Shown: positions 1 through 5,118, counted from the first letter of the stretch. The stretch: 6,427 nt of DNA from Nitrospira sp. (GCA_025361385.1 JANYAJ010000036.1:1-6427), one strand, 5' to 3'. Numbers and translations: made by a program. Notes: generated by a model not told the origin, from the letters alone.

Positions 1-59
1 AGCGACTCCGGTGGCAGAGCCCTGTTGCAGTGCTCGCAGGTCGGTCTGAGTTCAAGCAT
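1..59 (-). CDS. DUF1272 domain protein, N-terminal fragment (cut by window edge)
   Basis: Only the first 19 codons are inside the window. The minus-strand ATG is at 59 and an AAAGG-type ribosome binding site sits 5 nt upstream. The visible residues begin MLELRPTCEHCNRALPPES. I recognise this as the conserved start of the DUF1272 family: very small proteins of about 60 to 90 residues with several Cys-x-x-Cys pairs, presumed to bind zinc, with no assigned reaction. The first pair, CEHC, is visible at residues 8 to 11. The gene starts 35 bp after the stop of the 140-aa gene on the same strand, so it is probably the last gene of a four-gene unit. The C-terminal half cannot be judged. The family call comes from memory of the N-terminal signature. 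Confidence 0.82.
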   Translation of the reverse strand, partial: MLELRPTCEHCNRALPPES

Positions 60-94
60 GGAGCCTTTGATCGAAAACTACAGATCGCACGTAT

Positions 95-517
95 TCAATG
101 ACTCTTGGAACCATCTTCAGCCTTTGCCTTTCCCTCGGCAGGAACTTGCCACCCCGGCTTACCCAGCCCTTCTACTATCTGTAGGTTATGCTGGCGGTAT
201 AGCTTGGGGAATTCGAATTGCATTCGCACTTCGCTATCACACGCGTGTACGCGTACCTTGAGCTCCATGCGTAATTCGGCACCGGTCCCATCGTCTCGCC
301 ACAGAAGCGCGTGGGCGCCTGGTGCCAGACCAGAGGTCCGCACATCGGCGGTCTCGCTCTTCCCAATATCGCCCCACTCATAGCCGATCGCGTATAGCAC
401 GACTAAGTCGAACGCAATGAGGTTGTCATTAATAAGATAGAAACTCCACTCCTTGCCGTCGTTGAGCGCTTCCCGGCAAGCCGCCATGCGACAACGAATT
501 GGCTCTTCATTCTGCAT
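95..517 (-). CDS. conserved-looking hypothetical protein, 140 aa
   Basis: I do not recognise the family. The protein is soluble, with no signal peptide or membrane segment. The middle (residues about 25 to 105) alternates hydrophobic and charged residues, as in a beta-rich fold: SFYLINDNLIAFDLVVLYAIGYEWG, then ALLWRDDGTGAELRMELKVRVHA, then RMQFEFPKLYR. The tail from residue 126 is Lys/Glu/Gly-rich and probably disordered. The composition and lack of low complexity in residues 20 to 125 make it a credible gene; the opposite-strand frames over it look like shadows. The ATG at 517 has only a weak AGG about 8 nt upstream, so the start is the least certain part. It lies 94 bp after the VOC gene and 35 bp before the DUF1272 gene, all on the minus strand, which suggests co-transcription. 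Confidence 0.7.
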   Translation of the reverse strand: MQNEEPIRCRMAACREALNDGKEWSFYLINDNLIAFDLVVLYAIGYEWGDIGKSETADVRTSGLAPGAHALLWRDDGTGAELRMELKVRVHACDSEVRMQFEFPKLYRQHNLQIVEGLGKPGWQVPAEGKAKAEDGSKSH

Positions 518-611
518 AAGAAACCTATTCCGGTTGTTTGGTCAAATACAATGTGGGGCAAACGGGGATATTCTGAACGTATCGTCTTGAAAAACACAGA
601 ACACCGACTGT

Positions 612-986
612 TCACGGTCTACGCTCTTCGGCAAGATCGCTCGCGAATCGCAAGCGGTTCCCGTCCGGATCGGTCACCACGAACTCTCGTGTTCCCCAAG
701 GCGTATTGTGAGGCGGATCGATTGCTGTGATGCCGTGGCCTATGAACTCCGAGAAGCACGTGTCGGCGTTTGGAACAATAAGATACACAGCGCCCCCAAC
801 TTGGCAGTCTCCGGTGTGCTCGGTGAGAAAGAGGGTCTGCCCGGCTCGGGAGATCTGAATGAACAGCGGATAGCCCGGATCGAACTGATGCTTCCAGTCA
901 ACGGCGAATCCGAGACCGTCAACGTAGAACTTCAGACTATGGGCTGCGCTGCTGATACGGAGTTGAGGAATGACGGTCTGCGGCAT
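612..986 (-). CDS. VOC superfamily protein, bleomycin-resistance-protein-like
   Basis: This 124-residue protein fits the length of single-module glyoxalase/bleomycin resistance proteins (vicinal oxygen chelate fold, two beta-alpha-beta-beta-beta units). The first unit is PQLRISSAAHSLKFYVDGLGF (residues 7 to 27), the standard strand-then-helix 'xxSlxFYxdxLGF' opening. The second has AVYLIVPNADTCFSEFIGHGI (residues 66 to 86), then PWGTREFVVTDPDGNRLRF (96 to 114), the 'WGxReFxxxDPDGNxLrF' signature of the bleomycin-resistance subgroup. Such proteins dimerise in the cytosol. Some sequester bleomycin-type drugs; others are enzymes or have no known ligand, so resistance is not shown here. The ATG at 986 is preceded by GAAGG at a 6-nt spacing. 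It lies 33 bp after the 116-aa gene on the same strand. The superfamily is secure; the substrate is unknown. Confidence 0.9.
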   Translation of the reverse strand: MPQTVIPQLRISSAAHSLKFYVDGLGFAVDWKHQFDPGYPLFIQISRAGQTLFLTEHTGDCQVGGAVYLIVPNADTCFSEFIGHGITAIDPPHNTPWGTREFVVTDPDGNRLRFASDLAEERRP

Positions 987-1019
987 GGCGTGCCTTCGAT
1001 TGATTGGTGTGCATGCGGA

Positions 1020-1370
1020 TCAGAACACCATGGCATGATCGACCAAATACTTTGATTCTCTCTCGACAAGGACTAGCTCGGCCACGAATTCTCCATCTCG
1101 TTTTGTGCACCATTGCCTCCACACCACGGCGACCGATGTGGGCCGTCGAAAGACGGCGACAAACTCCCTCTTTGAGAAATAGCCCCAGTCAGCTTGATAA
1201 CGCCGACACACCTTCTCCAAATGATCCTTGGTGACGATAGCCTTCAATCTGTCGGTGAAGTCCCTCGTGTGTTTCGCGTGGTTAATCTCCGTTGACCCCT
1301 CCATCAGATTGTCCATGATGGGATTCGCAATCGCCAGGATTTCCTCGTCGGATCTGCTTGCCAACTCCAT
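1020..1370 (-). CDS. hypothetical protein, 116 aa (possible NTF2/SnoaL-like fold)
   Basis: I do not recognise a named family. An in-frame Met lies 15 codons further upstream, but the start at 1370 is preferred because GAGAGGGG lies 6 nt before it and the extra residues look like untranslated leader. The first half is helical and charged (residues 7 to 60: DEEILAIANPIMDNLMEG, then FTDRLKAIVTKDHLEKVCRRY). The second half reads as successive strands (FVAVFRRP, VAVVWRQWC, EFVAELVLVER, YLVDHAMVF). Helices followed by a curved sheet, with this length, suit the NTF2-like cone fold seen in small SnoaL/DUF-type proteins; this is inference only. There is no signal peptide or membrane segment. It is the first gene of the four-gene minus-strand set, and a 13-bp palindrome 47 nt upstream of its start is a possible control site. 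Confidence 0.75.
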   Translation of the reverse strand: MELASRSDEEILAIANPIMDNLMEGSTEINHAKHTRDFTDRLKAIVTKDHLEKVCRRYQADWGYFSKREFVAVFRRPTSVAVVWRQWCTKRDGEFVAELVLVERESKYLVDHAMVF

Positions 1371-1376
1371 GTGCGT

Positions 1377-1384
1377 CCCCTCTC
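1377..1384 (-). promoter_or_regulatory. ribosome binding site fixing the start at 1370
   Basis: On the minus strand this reads GAGAGGGG and ends 6 nt before the ATG at 1370. It decides between that start and the in-frame Met at 1415, which would place the site inside the coding sequence. Confidence 0.65.
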
Positions 1385-1416
1385 TAGCACCAGCTATCAC
1401 GCATAGAGCCATCAAT

Positions 1417-1429
1417 GGTTCCTGGAACC
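1417..1429. promoter_or_regulatory. 13-bp palindrome, candidate operator
   Basis: GGTTCC-T-GGAACC is a perfect 6-bp inverted repeat around one central base, 47 to 59 nt upstream of the minus-strand start at 1370. Its position suits an operator for the four-gene unit. No matching regulator is nearby and I saw no convincing -35/-10 pair around it, so a chance palindrome is possible. Confidence 0.3.
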
Positions 1430-1478
1430 TTTCTCTTTTCTAGCAATACGCCGTTGCGCGATTCTTGCGCGTGCTGAA

Positions 1479-1557
1479 CTCCTTGTCAACGCGGCTACCA
1501 TACAAGGAGAAGGCTACGTAGCCTCCCACGGCGTGGGGTGCACGAACACAGGACCCC
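1479..1557. repeat. cluster of short inverted repeats
   Basis: Four potential hairpins lie end to end. CTCCTTGT (1479-1486) pairs perfectly with ACAAGGAG (1502-1509). AGGCTACGTAGCCT (1511-1524) is a perfect 14-bp palindrome. CCCAC and GTGGG (1525-1537) flank a 3-nt loop. GGGGT (1535-1539) could pair with ACCCC (1553-1557), competing with the third. No gene overlaps them. They may be part of the same non-coding element as the larger palindrome that follows, or a structured leader upstream of the minus-strand unit. Function is unknown. Confidence 0.45.
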
Positions 1558-1594
1558 CTCCTCTCAAATTCATATCTTCAGTCTATCCACCCTA

Positions 1595-1690
1595 GGGGAG
1601 TGGCCAGATTGTCCTTCACTGCGCGCATTGAGGGAGCACATTCTGATCGTGCGGCCTCAGCGAGCAAGAAGGACAGTCTGGCTACTCCCC
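1595..1690. repeat. 96-nt imperfect palindrome, candidate dispersed hairpin element
   Basis: The outer arms are 1595-1617 and 1668-1690. The right arm, reverse-complemented, matches the left at 21 of 23 positions. The fold continues inward with TGC/CGC, TGAGG and GCAC matches, giving a stem that runs nearly to an apex around 1640-1650. A second small hairpin follows (ATCC-c-TGG at 1694-1701 with CCAGGAT at 1707-1713). A long, mismatch-tolerant stem with a short satellite hairpin resembles REP/BIME or MITE-type intergenic repeats. Two plus-strand open frames cross it, but they contain both arms of the palindrome, have poor protein character, and I do not call them genes. Whether it is repeated elsewhere in the genome cannot be seen from one window. 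Confidence 0.6.
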
Positions 1691-1713
1691 GCCATCCCTG
1701 GACCGCCCAGGAT

Positions 1714-1889
1714 GACTGTGCGGCTGCGACCGCCTATCGGCAGCAACTCCGCGAACGGTATGAGCGGGAAGTACAGACACTGCGAACCTCACAGGCTGGA
1801 ACATCGGCGAGATCCGCAAGACGATGAACATTGAGACGACCTCAGGCCCACTCGACAAGAAGTGGTATCAGCGCCTGTGGGTTAACTAA
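1714..1889 (+). pseudogene. frameshifted C-terminal remnant of an unidentified coding sequence
   Basis: Two plus-strand frames join to give protein-like sequence. In one frame, about 1729-1797, the residues are AYRQQLRERYEREVQTLRTS, a charged helix. Near 1790-1800 the sense moves to another frame and continues WNIGEIRKTMNIETT, then SGPLDKKWYQRLWVN, with a TAA stop at 1887-1889. Neither frame alone is a plausible gene: the first ends at an Arg-rich tail, and the second has a stop at 1761-1763 just upstream. No start or 5' part is present, because the sequence abuts the 96-nt palindrome. I read it as the 3' end of a decayed gene with a one-base frameshift. The parent protein is not recognised. 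The terminator directly downstream could have been its own. Confidence 0.45.
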
Positions 1890-1908
1890 CACCGGCGCTA
1901 AAACGACA

Positions 1909-1941
1909 ACGGCGAGGCTTGGGATCACCAAGCCTCGCCGT
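1909..1941. terminator. bidirectional intrinsic terminator
   Basis: A perfect 14-bp GC-rich stem (ACGGCGAGGCTTGG with its complement at 1928-1941) encloses a 5-nt loop, GATCA. On the minus strand the stem is followed by a T-rich stretch ending in TTTTAG, which suits termination of the 361-aa gene that stops 39 bp away. On the plus strand TCTTGCTT follows, so it could also have ended the gene whose remnant lies just upstream. Confidence 0.8.
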
Positions 1942-1980
1942 GTCTTGCTTGACGCCAGCCCTGTGGCTGACGCTCTTGCC

Positions 1981-3066
1981 CTACGTTGTGACTGAAAGAG
2001 AGAACGACGTCTGCCGTGTTGACTGGTAGGCCAGATAGACCGAGCTCCCCGTTTGTGCGGGAACCGTAGGCACCGTAGGAGCCGGATTCGTCTGAGCCCC
2101 CTCAGCCTGCTGCCTGTCGCTGGCCTTCTCATTTTGCACTGTCTTCCCGAAGTTCTTCAGGAATTGCGAAAAGTATTTATTGAGCTTTGTCGTCTCGATC
2201 TGAACGGTCTTCGTCGCATCCAACACTTGCTGCACGATAGACGAGGTCTGACTCGGCACGGCCGCAGGCACCGTAACCTGGGTAGGCACCGTGATACCAG
2301 TAGACGGAGCCGGGGTCGCCGCTGCCGTCGTAGTCGCCTCACCTTGGTTCACGGCGTCGCTCGTTAACGCCGGGGGTGTGGCATCAGAAGCTGTGGTATC
2401 GGAAGACGGAGCCGGGATCGCCGCATCCGTCGTTGGTACCGGACCAAAGGTCACGGCCTGAGGCGTTGGAGCAGAAGGGATGGTCGCAGGAGTCGTGGCC
2501 GTCGGCGCCGGATCCGGAGCCGTGGTAGTGGGCTGGCCAGGCACCTCACCCGTCAATGCTGCGGCAAAGCGGGTCACAGACCGCTTGAAATCGACATTCA
2601 GATCCAGAGCGGACAGGGAGGAGTAGTTCCCAAAGCTATCGCTCAGTTTTGCGGTCTTGGCGAGGGCGGCATCATCCTGCCCGTTCAAGACTTTCTTGAA
2701 GATGTTCGCGACCTTTCGGAACAGGCTGCTCAGATCCTTGACCTCTTGGTCGTTCAGATCGCCTTCGACCGTCACGCCAAACTCTTGCTTCAGCGAAGAC
2801 TCGGCATATTTCGCTTGCACATCCACCGTCTGTCCATCGCCAGCAGCATGAGACGTATAGTTTGCCGCACGAAAATCCGATTGAAGATTCGCCGAGATGG
2901 TGATCTTGTCACCCTCCGCCGTCGTCACGCTCAACCGACCTGAAAAGTCGGTCGACACGGCAACTCCGCTGACCTTCGTATCCAGCCGCTGGGTGCCCGT
3001 AGTACTGGTTGGCACGAGGTTAAAGAACTGGCTAGGGTCGACTTGGGTCAGCGCTTGGATAGACAT
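1981..3066 (-). CDS. uncharacterised 361-aa protein, probable flagellar-regulon member
   Basis: The ATG at 3066 is chosen because GAGGAG lies 7 nt upstream; an in-frame Met 13 codons earlier lacks such a site. There is no signal peptide or membrane segment. Residues 30 to 100 are strand-like (FSGRLSVTTAEGDKITISA, then KQEFGVTVEGDL). Residues 104 to 170 are helical (NDQEVKDLSSLFRKVANIF, then LSALDLNVDFKRSVTRFAAA). Residues 173 to 275 are a Pro/Thr/Ala linker with roughly 34-residue repeats. Residues 273 to 325 are a helix, and the end is YLAYQSTRQTSFSLSVTT. The 'EGDxxTIS ... FxVxGDLxxxE ... LxxxFxxVLNG' layout recalls an uncharacterised family common in motile Proteobacteria (I think DUF5610-like, from memory). 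A sigma-28-type promoter upstream supports a motility link. It is a single-gene unit ending at the hairpin at 1909-1941. The role is unknown; it could be a surface or flagellum-associated factor. Confidence 0.85.
   Translation of the reverse strand: MSIQALTQVDPSQFFNLVPTSTTGTQRLDTKVSGVAVSTDFSGRLSVTTAEGDKITISANLQSDFRAANYTSHAAGDGQTVDVQAKYAESSLKQEFGVTVEGDLNDQEVKDLSSLFRKVANIFKKVLNGQDDAALAKTAKLSDSFGNYSSLSALDLNVDFKRSVTRFAAALTGEVPGQPTTTAPDPAPTATTPATIPSAPTPQAVTFGPVPTTDAAIPAPSSDTTASDATPPALTSDAVNQGEATTTAAATPAPSTGITVPTQVTVPAAVPSQTSSIVQQVLDATKTVQIETTKLNKYFSQFLKNFGKTVQNEKASDRQQAEGAQTNPAPTVPTVPAQTGSSVYLAYQSTRQTSFSLSVTT
2291..2433 (-). repeat. intragenic repeats encoding about 34-residue units
   Basis: Bases 2291-2331 and 2393-2433 match at 34 of 41 positions, spaced exactly 102 bp (34 codons). 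They encode TTAAATPAPSTGIT (residues 246-259) and TTDAAIPAPSSDTT (212-225). A third, more diverged copy, TTTAPDPAPTATT, occurs at residues 180-192 (about 2490-2527). The copies share a T-T-x-A-x-x-PAP core. They make up the disordered-looking linker of the 361-aa protein and probably arose by unequal duplication. Confidence 0.6.
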
Positions 3067-3073
3067 GAGAGAT

Positions 3074-3079
3074 CTCCTC
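3074..3079 (-). promoter_or_regulatory. ribosome binding site fixing the start at 3066
   Basis: The minus strand reads GAGGAG, 7 nt before the ATG at 3066. This supports the shorter protein over the Met at 3105. Confidence 0.75.
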
Positions 3080-3117
3080 AACTCATTAGGATCACTGCAG
3101 CCCACCGCATAGCTCTC

Positions 3118-3145
3118 CTATCGGCACCCACTAGGTTGAACTTTA
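3118..3145 (-). promoter_or_regulatory. sigma-28 (FliA/SigD)-type promoter
   Basis: On the minus strand, TAAAGTTC at 3145-3138 is followed by GCCGATAG at 3125-3118. The enterobacterial FliA consensus is TAAAGTTT with an 11-nt spacer and GCCGATAA, so 7 of 8 bases match in each half. The spacer is 12 nt (TAAA-N16-GCCGATAG), one longer than the usual 15 but within the range reported for related factors. The predicted transcript would start near 3111, giving a leader of about 45 nt before the ATG at 3066. This is the main reason to place the 361-aa gene in the late flagellar regulon. Confidence 0.62.
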
Positions 3146-3160
3146 GTACTCCGGTGCTCT

Positions 3161-3173
3161 TATGCTATATATA
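3161..3173 (+). promoter_or_regulatory. possible -10 region for the lipoprotein-usp unit
   Basis: TATGCTATATATA is the most AT-rich tract in the 164-bp divergent region and lies about 60 nt before the lipoprotein start. It includes part of the 12-bp palindrome GCTATATATAGC (3165-3176). TTGAAC at 3136-3141 could be a -35, but its spacing to TATGCT is 19 nt. It overlaps the putative FliA promoter of the divergent gene, so the two might interfere. The match is weak. Confidence 0.3.
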
Positions 3174-3216
3174 GCGGCGACAATCTGCGACAAGACCATC
3201 GGCTCCAAGCCCCACA

Positions 3217-3224
3217 GAGGAGGG
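3217..3224 (+). promoter_or_regulatory. ribosome binding site fixing the start at 3231
   Basis: GAGGAGGG ends 6 nt before the ATG at 3231 and selects that start over the upstream in-frame Met at 3162. The chosen start also gives a clean lipoprotein signal peptide. Confidence 0.8.
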
Positions 3225-3230
3225 ACCGTG

Positions 3231-3611
3231 ATGAAACAACGCACTGTTTGGGCCCTATTTCCGATACTGCTGCTGTTGGCGTCCGGCTGCACAATCAAAG
3301 GCACGATCAAAGAAACCACGGATACCACCTCCAACGTCACAGGGACGACGTCCGGACGCACCTGGTGGAATGAAGACGGGCTCCTGCATCCTGAACATAA
3401 ACTCACGGCCTTTCTGGCCCTGAACGAGGCCAATGTGGAGCAGGATCTGGCCCGAGGGCGGGGGGAATATGTGACATCGCTCGGTACCCTTCTGGGCTTG
3501 CCGGACGACCAGCAAGCCGCCTTTCACACCCAAGCCCAGGCGAACTTCGAGATACTCACCGCATCTGATCACAACGCCCGACTCCAACAAATTCGGGCAC
3601 TGGCACACTAA
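3231..3611 (+). CDS. small lipoprotein, DUF3015-like
   Basis: The 126-residue product starts MKQRTVWALFPILLLLASGC: a short basic n-region, a hydrophobic core, and a lipobox with Cys20 as the predicted lipidated residue. The +2 residue is Thr, so in a Gram-negative it would be sent to the outer membrane by the E. coli sorting rule. The Thr-rich stretch after Cys20 (KETTDTTSNVTGTTSG) is probably a tether. The folded part, EHKLTAFLALNEANVEQDLARGRGEYVTSLGTLLGLPDDQQAAF (residues 55 to 98), resembles the C-terminal half of DUF3015 proteins, where 'N...L..D.A.GRGEyl.sLatLlG.p' recurs. That match is from memory. The usual N-terminal repeats of that family are absent. The stop is 25 bp before the universal stress protein, so they are probably co-transcribed. 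No biochemical role is known. Confidence 0.85.
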   Translation: MKQRTVWALFPILLLLASGCTIKGTIKETTDTTSNVTGTTSGRTWWNEDGLLHPEHKLTAFLALNEANVEQDLARGRGEYVTSLGTLLGLPDDQQAAFHTQAQANFEILTASDHNARLQQIRALAH

Positions 3612-3636
3612 CTGCTGAAGGACGAACGAAACACCG

Positions 3637-4458
3637 ATGCTTCCATTTCGCCGCTTTTTTCATCCCACTGACTTTTCCGCTGCCGACGCAACGGCATTTG
3701 CCCATGCCGTGAAGCTCGCCTGCCTCGTGCAAGGAGAACTGACGATGATGCATGTCGACCCCACGGTCGGCCGAAATGATTTCGAGGATTTCCCTCGTAT
3801 TCGACCGCTCCTTGCTCGATGGGGAATCTTGCAGGAAGGCTGCACGAAAGAAGATGTCTCGAAATTAGGAGTCGTCATCAAACGTGTCCGTACCGCGGCA
3901 GATCATGCCGCTGATGCAATTCTTAGACAGCTGACGGCCTACCCCACAGACCTATTGGTGCTATCGACGCACCAGCGCGAAGGCTTCGCTCGCCTCACCC
4001 ATCACTCGGTCGCCGAGCCATTGGCTCGCGCCACCCATGCCAAAACGCTCTTTGTCCCGGCAGGCGTAGAAGGATTCGTCTCAACGGAAACAGGCAAGAT
4101 CAACCTCACCCGCGTCTTGATCCCCATTGTCCATACCCCGCAACCGGCCATCGATCTCGCCGCTGAGCTGGCGAGTGCGTTGGGCAGCGAGAATGTCTTA
4201 TTCGAACTGGTGCATCTTGGGGAAGAAGCCGATCTCCCGAAATTCACCAAGCCCGAGCGCCCAGGCTGGTCGTGGGAGACCCTCGCCGCCAAGGGCGATC
4301 CGGTCGATTGGATCCTGGCGGCAGGAGCGGATTTCGACGTGGACCTAATCGTGATGATGACGGAAGGCCACAACAGTCTGTTCGACCTGCTTCGCGGCAG
4401 CACCACCGAGCGGGTGGTCCGTGGGGCCCGTTGCCCCCTGCTCGCAATTCCTGCCTAG
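3637..4458 (+). CDS. tandem universal stress protein (two UspA domains)
   Basis: At 273 residues this is twice the length of a single UspA domain. Domain 1 spans residues 1-141: HPTDFSAADATAFAHAVKLA is the standard opening, and DLLVLSTHQREGF with SVAEPLARATHAKTLFVP closes it. Domain 2 spans about 157-273: RVLIPIVHTPQPAIDLAAELA opens it, and DLIVMMTEGHNSLFDLLRGS, then TTERVVRGARCPLLAIPA, closes it. The Usp nucleotide motif is G-x2-G-x9-G-S/T. Domain 1 has S110-x2-Q113-x9-H123-S124, so all glycines are lost. Domain 2 has M241-x2-G244-x9-G254-S255, nearly complete. ATP or AMP binding, if any, is therefore expected in domain 2. The protein is cytoplasmic; the family helps cells survive stress. 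The ATG at 3637 has GAAGGA 14 nt upstream, rather far, so translation may partly depend on coupling to the lipoprotein gene. Confidence 0.93.
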   Translation: MLPFRRFFHPTDFSAADATAFAHAVKLACLVQGELTMMHVDPTVGRNDFEDFPRIRPLLARWGILQEGCTKEDVSKLGVVIKRVRTAADHAADAILRQLTAYPTDLLVLSTHQREGFARLTHHSVAEPLARATHAKTLFVPAGVEGFVSTETGKINLTRVLIPIVHTPQPAIDLAAELASALGSENVLFELVHLGEEADLPKFTKPERPGWSWETLAAKGDPVDWILAAGADFDVDLIVMMTEGHNSLFDLLRGSTTERVVRGARCPLLAIPA

Positions 4459-4470
4459 CCCCCGATTCTG

Positions 4471-4499
4471 TTGACAGGAAAATAGGCGGCGATTACAGT
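4471..4499 (+). promoter_or_regulatory. sigma-70-type promoter for the six-cysteine secreted protein
   Basis: TTGACA (4471-4476) is a perfect -35 box. After a 17-nt spacer comes TACAGT (4494-4499), a 4-of-6 match to the -10 consensus. Transcription would start near 4506, about 37 nt before the ATG at 4543. I see no terminator between the universal stress gene and this promoter, so read-through may also occur. Confidence 0.6.
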
Positions 4500-4532
4500 G
4501 GGCCCCACCTCGCACCCCACCTTCTATCGACA

Positions 4533-4539
4533 GGGAGGT
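4533..4539 (+). promoter_or_regulatory. ribosome binding site fixing the start at 4543
   Basis: GGGAGGT ends 3 nt before the ATG, with the GGAG core about 5 nt away. It selects 4543 over the upstream in-frame Met at 4498, which overlaps the promoter. Confidence 0.7.
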
Positions 4540-4542
4540 CCT

Positions 4543-5118
4543 ATGCCGCGACTCAGACGCTCATCCATTCTCAATATCGCGTGGCTCTATGCCTCAGTCT
4601 TCCTGGGCCTCTTCCTCATCTCCGTCCCTCCGGCATCGAGCGGGAATCCCGAATACCTGCCGATCTGTAACCTCCCCAAATGTCTGAATCCTCAAGTGAC
4701 GACCAAATCAGGCATCGGCACAACCGCAGCGACGGCTGAAGCCAAAATCTCTCCAGACGATGCGGCGAAATGGTGCACGACGTACAAACCGCGCGATAAG
4801 TACTGCCCGAAAGAGCAGGTCCAATCAGGCTGGATCGGTTTTCGTCCTCTCTATCGCGCCAGCGCAGATTGTCTCGCCGGCCGGCTGACCGCCATCGATG
4901 GCAGGACCTACAGCTACGTCGGAGTCTGGGAAGAAGGCGCAGGCAAGGGCCTGCCTCGATTCCGCGTCAAGGGTGACGCGAAAGACCTGAAATGGGAAGG
5001 GTCAGGAGCTGACGTCGACCATACGGGAACCTTTTTGGGATGGGGCGGGGGAAGTGCGAATCTGGCCGCGCAATGGAACGTGCTCTGTGCCGGTGCCCCT
5101 GCGCCAGCTGTGAAATAA
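4543..5118 (+). CDS. secreted hypothetical protein with six cysteines, 191 aa
   Basis: I do not recognise the family. The start MPRLRRSSILNIAWLYASVF continues into a hydrophobic stretch to about residue 28. VPPASSG then suggests signal peptidase I cleavage after ASS (residue 33), so the mature protein of about 158 residues would lie in the periplasm or outside. Six cysteines remain in it (42, 47, 78, 88, 110, 182), allowing three disulphides, consistent with export. The second half is Gly/Trp-rich and strand-like (SGWIGFRPLYRASADCLAG, RTYSYVGVWEEGAGKGLPRF, GTFLGWGGGSANLAAQWNVL), which suggests a small beta-barrel or sandwich. A short Pro/Ala tail ends it. It has its own promoter and ribosome site, 84 bp after the universal stress gene. 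Its stop is 22 bp from the stop of the convergent helicase gene. Confidence 0.8.
   Translation: MPRLRRSSILNIAWLYASVFLGLFLISVPPASSGNPEYLPICNLPKCLNPQVTTKSGIGTTAATAEAKISPDDAAKWCTTYKPRDKYCPKEQVQSGWIGFRPLYRASADCLAGRLTAIDGRTYSYVGVWEEGAGKGLPRFRVKGDAKDLKWEGSGADVDHTGTFLGWGGGSANLAAQWNVLCAGAPAPAVK

Noticed and set aside
1..1415. Integron cassette array (small co-oriented genes including a bleomycin-resistance-like one)
   Set aside because: I looked for attC core motifs (GTTRRRY and RYYYAAC) with pairing arms between the genes and saw none. The 33- and 35-bp gaps are too short for attC sites.
1538..1834. Plus-strand open frames of 98 and 75 aa as real genes
   Set aside because: They run through both arms of the 96-nt palindrome, are rich in Arg and Pro without domain features, and lack a ribosome binding site. 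Only their distal part resembles protein, and it needs a frameshift.
2053..2367. Arg-rich 104-aa plus-strand frame opposite the 361-aa gene
   Set aside because: It is the antisense of the Pro/Thr/Ala-coding linker, and its composition follows from that.
3066..3105. Longer N-terminus for the 361-aa protein
   Set aside because: The 13 extra codons overlap the good ribosome binding site of the internal ATG and lack one of their own.
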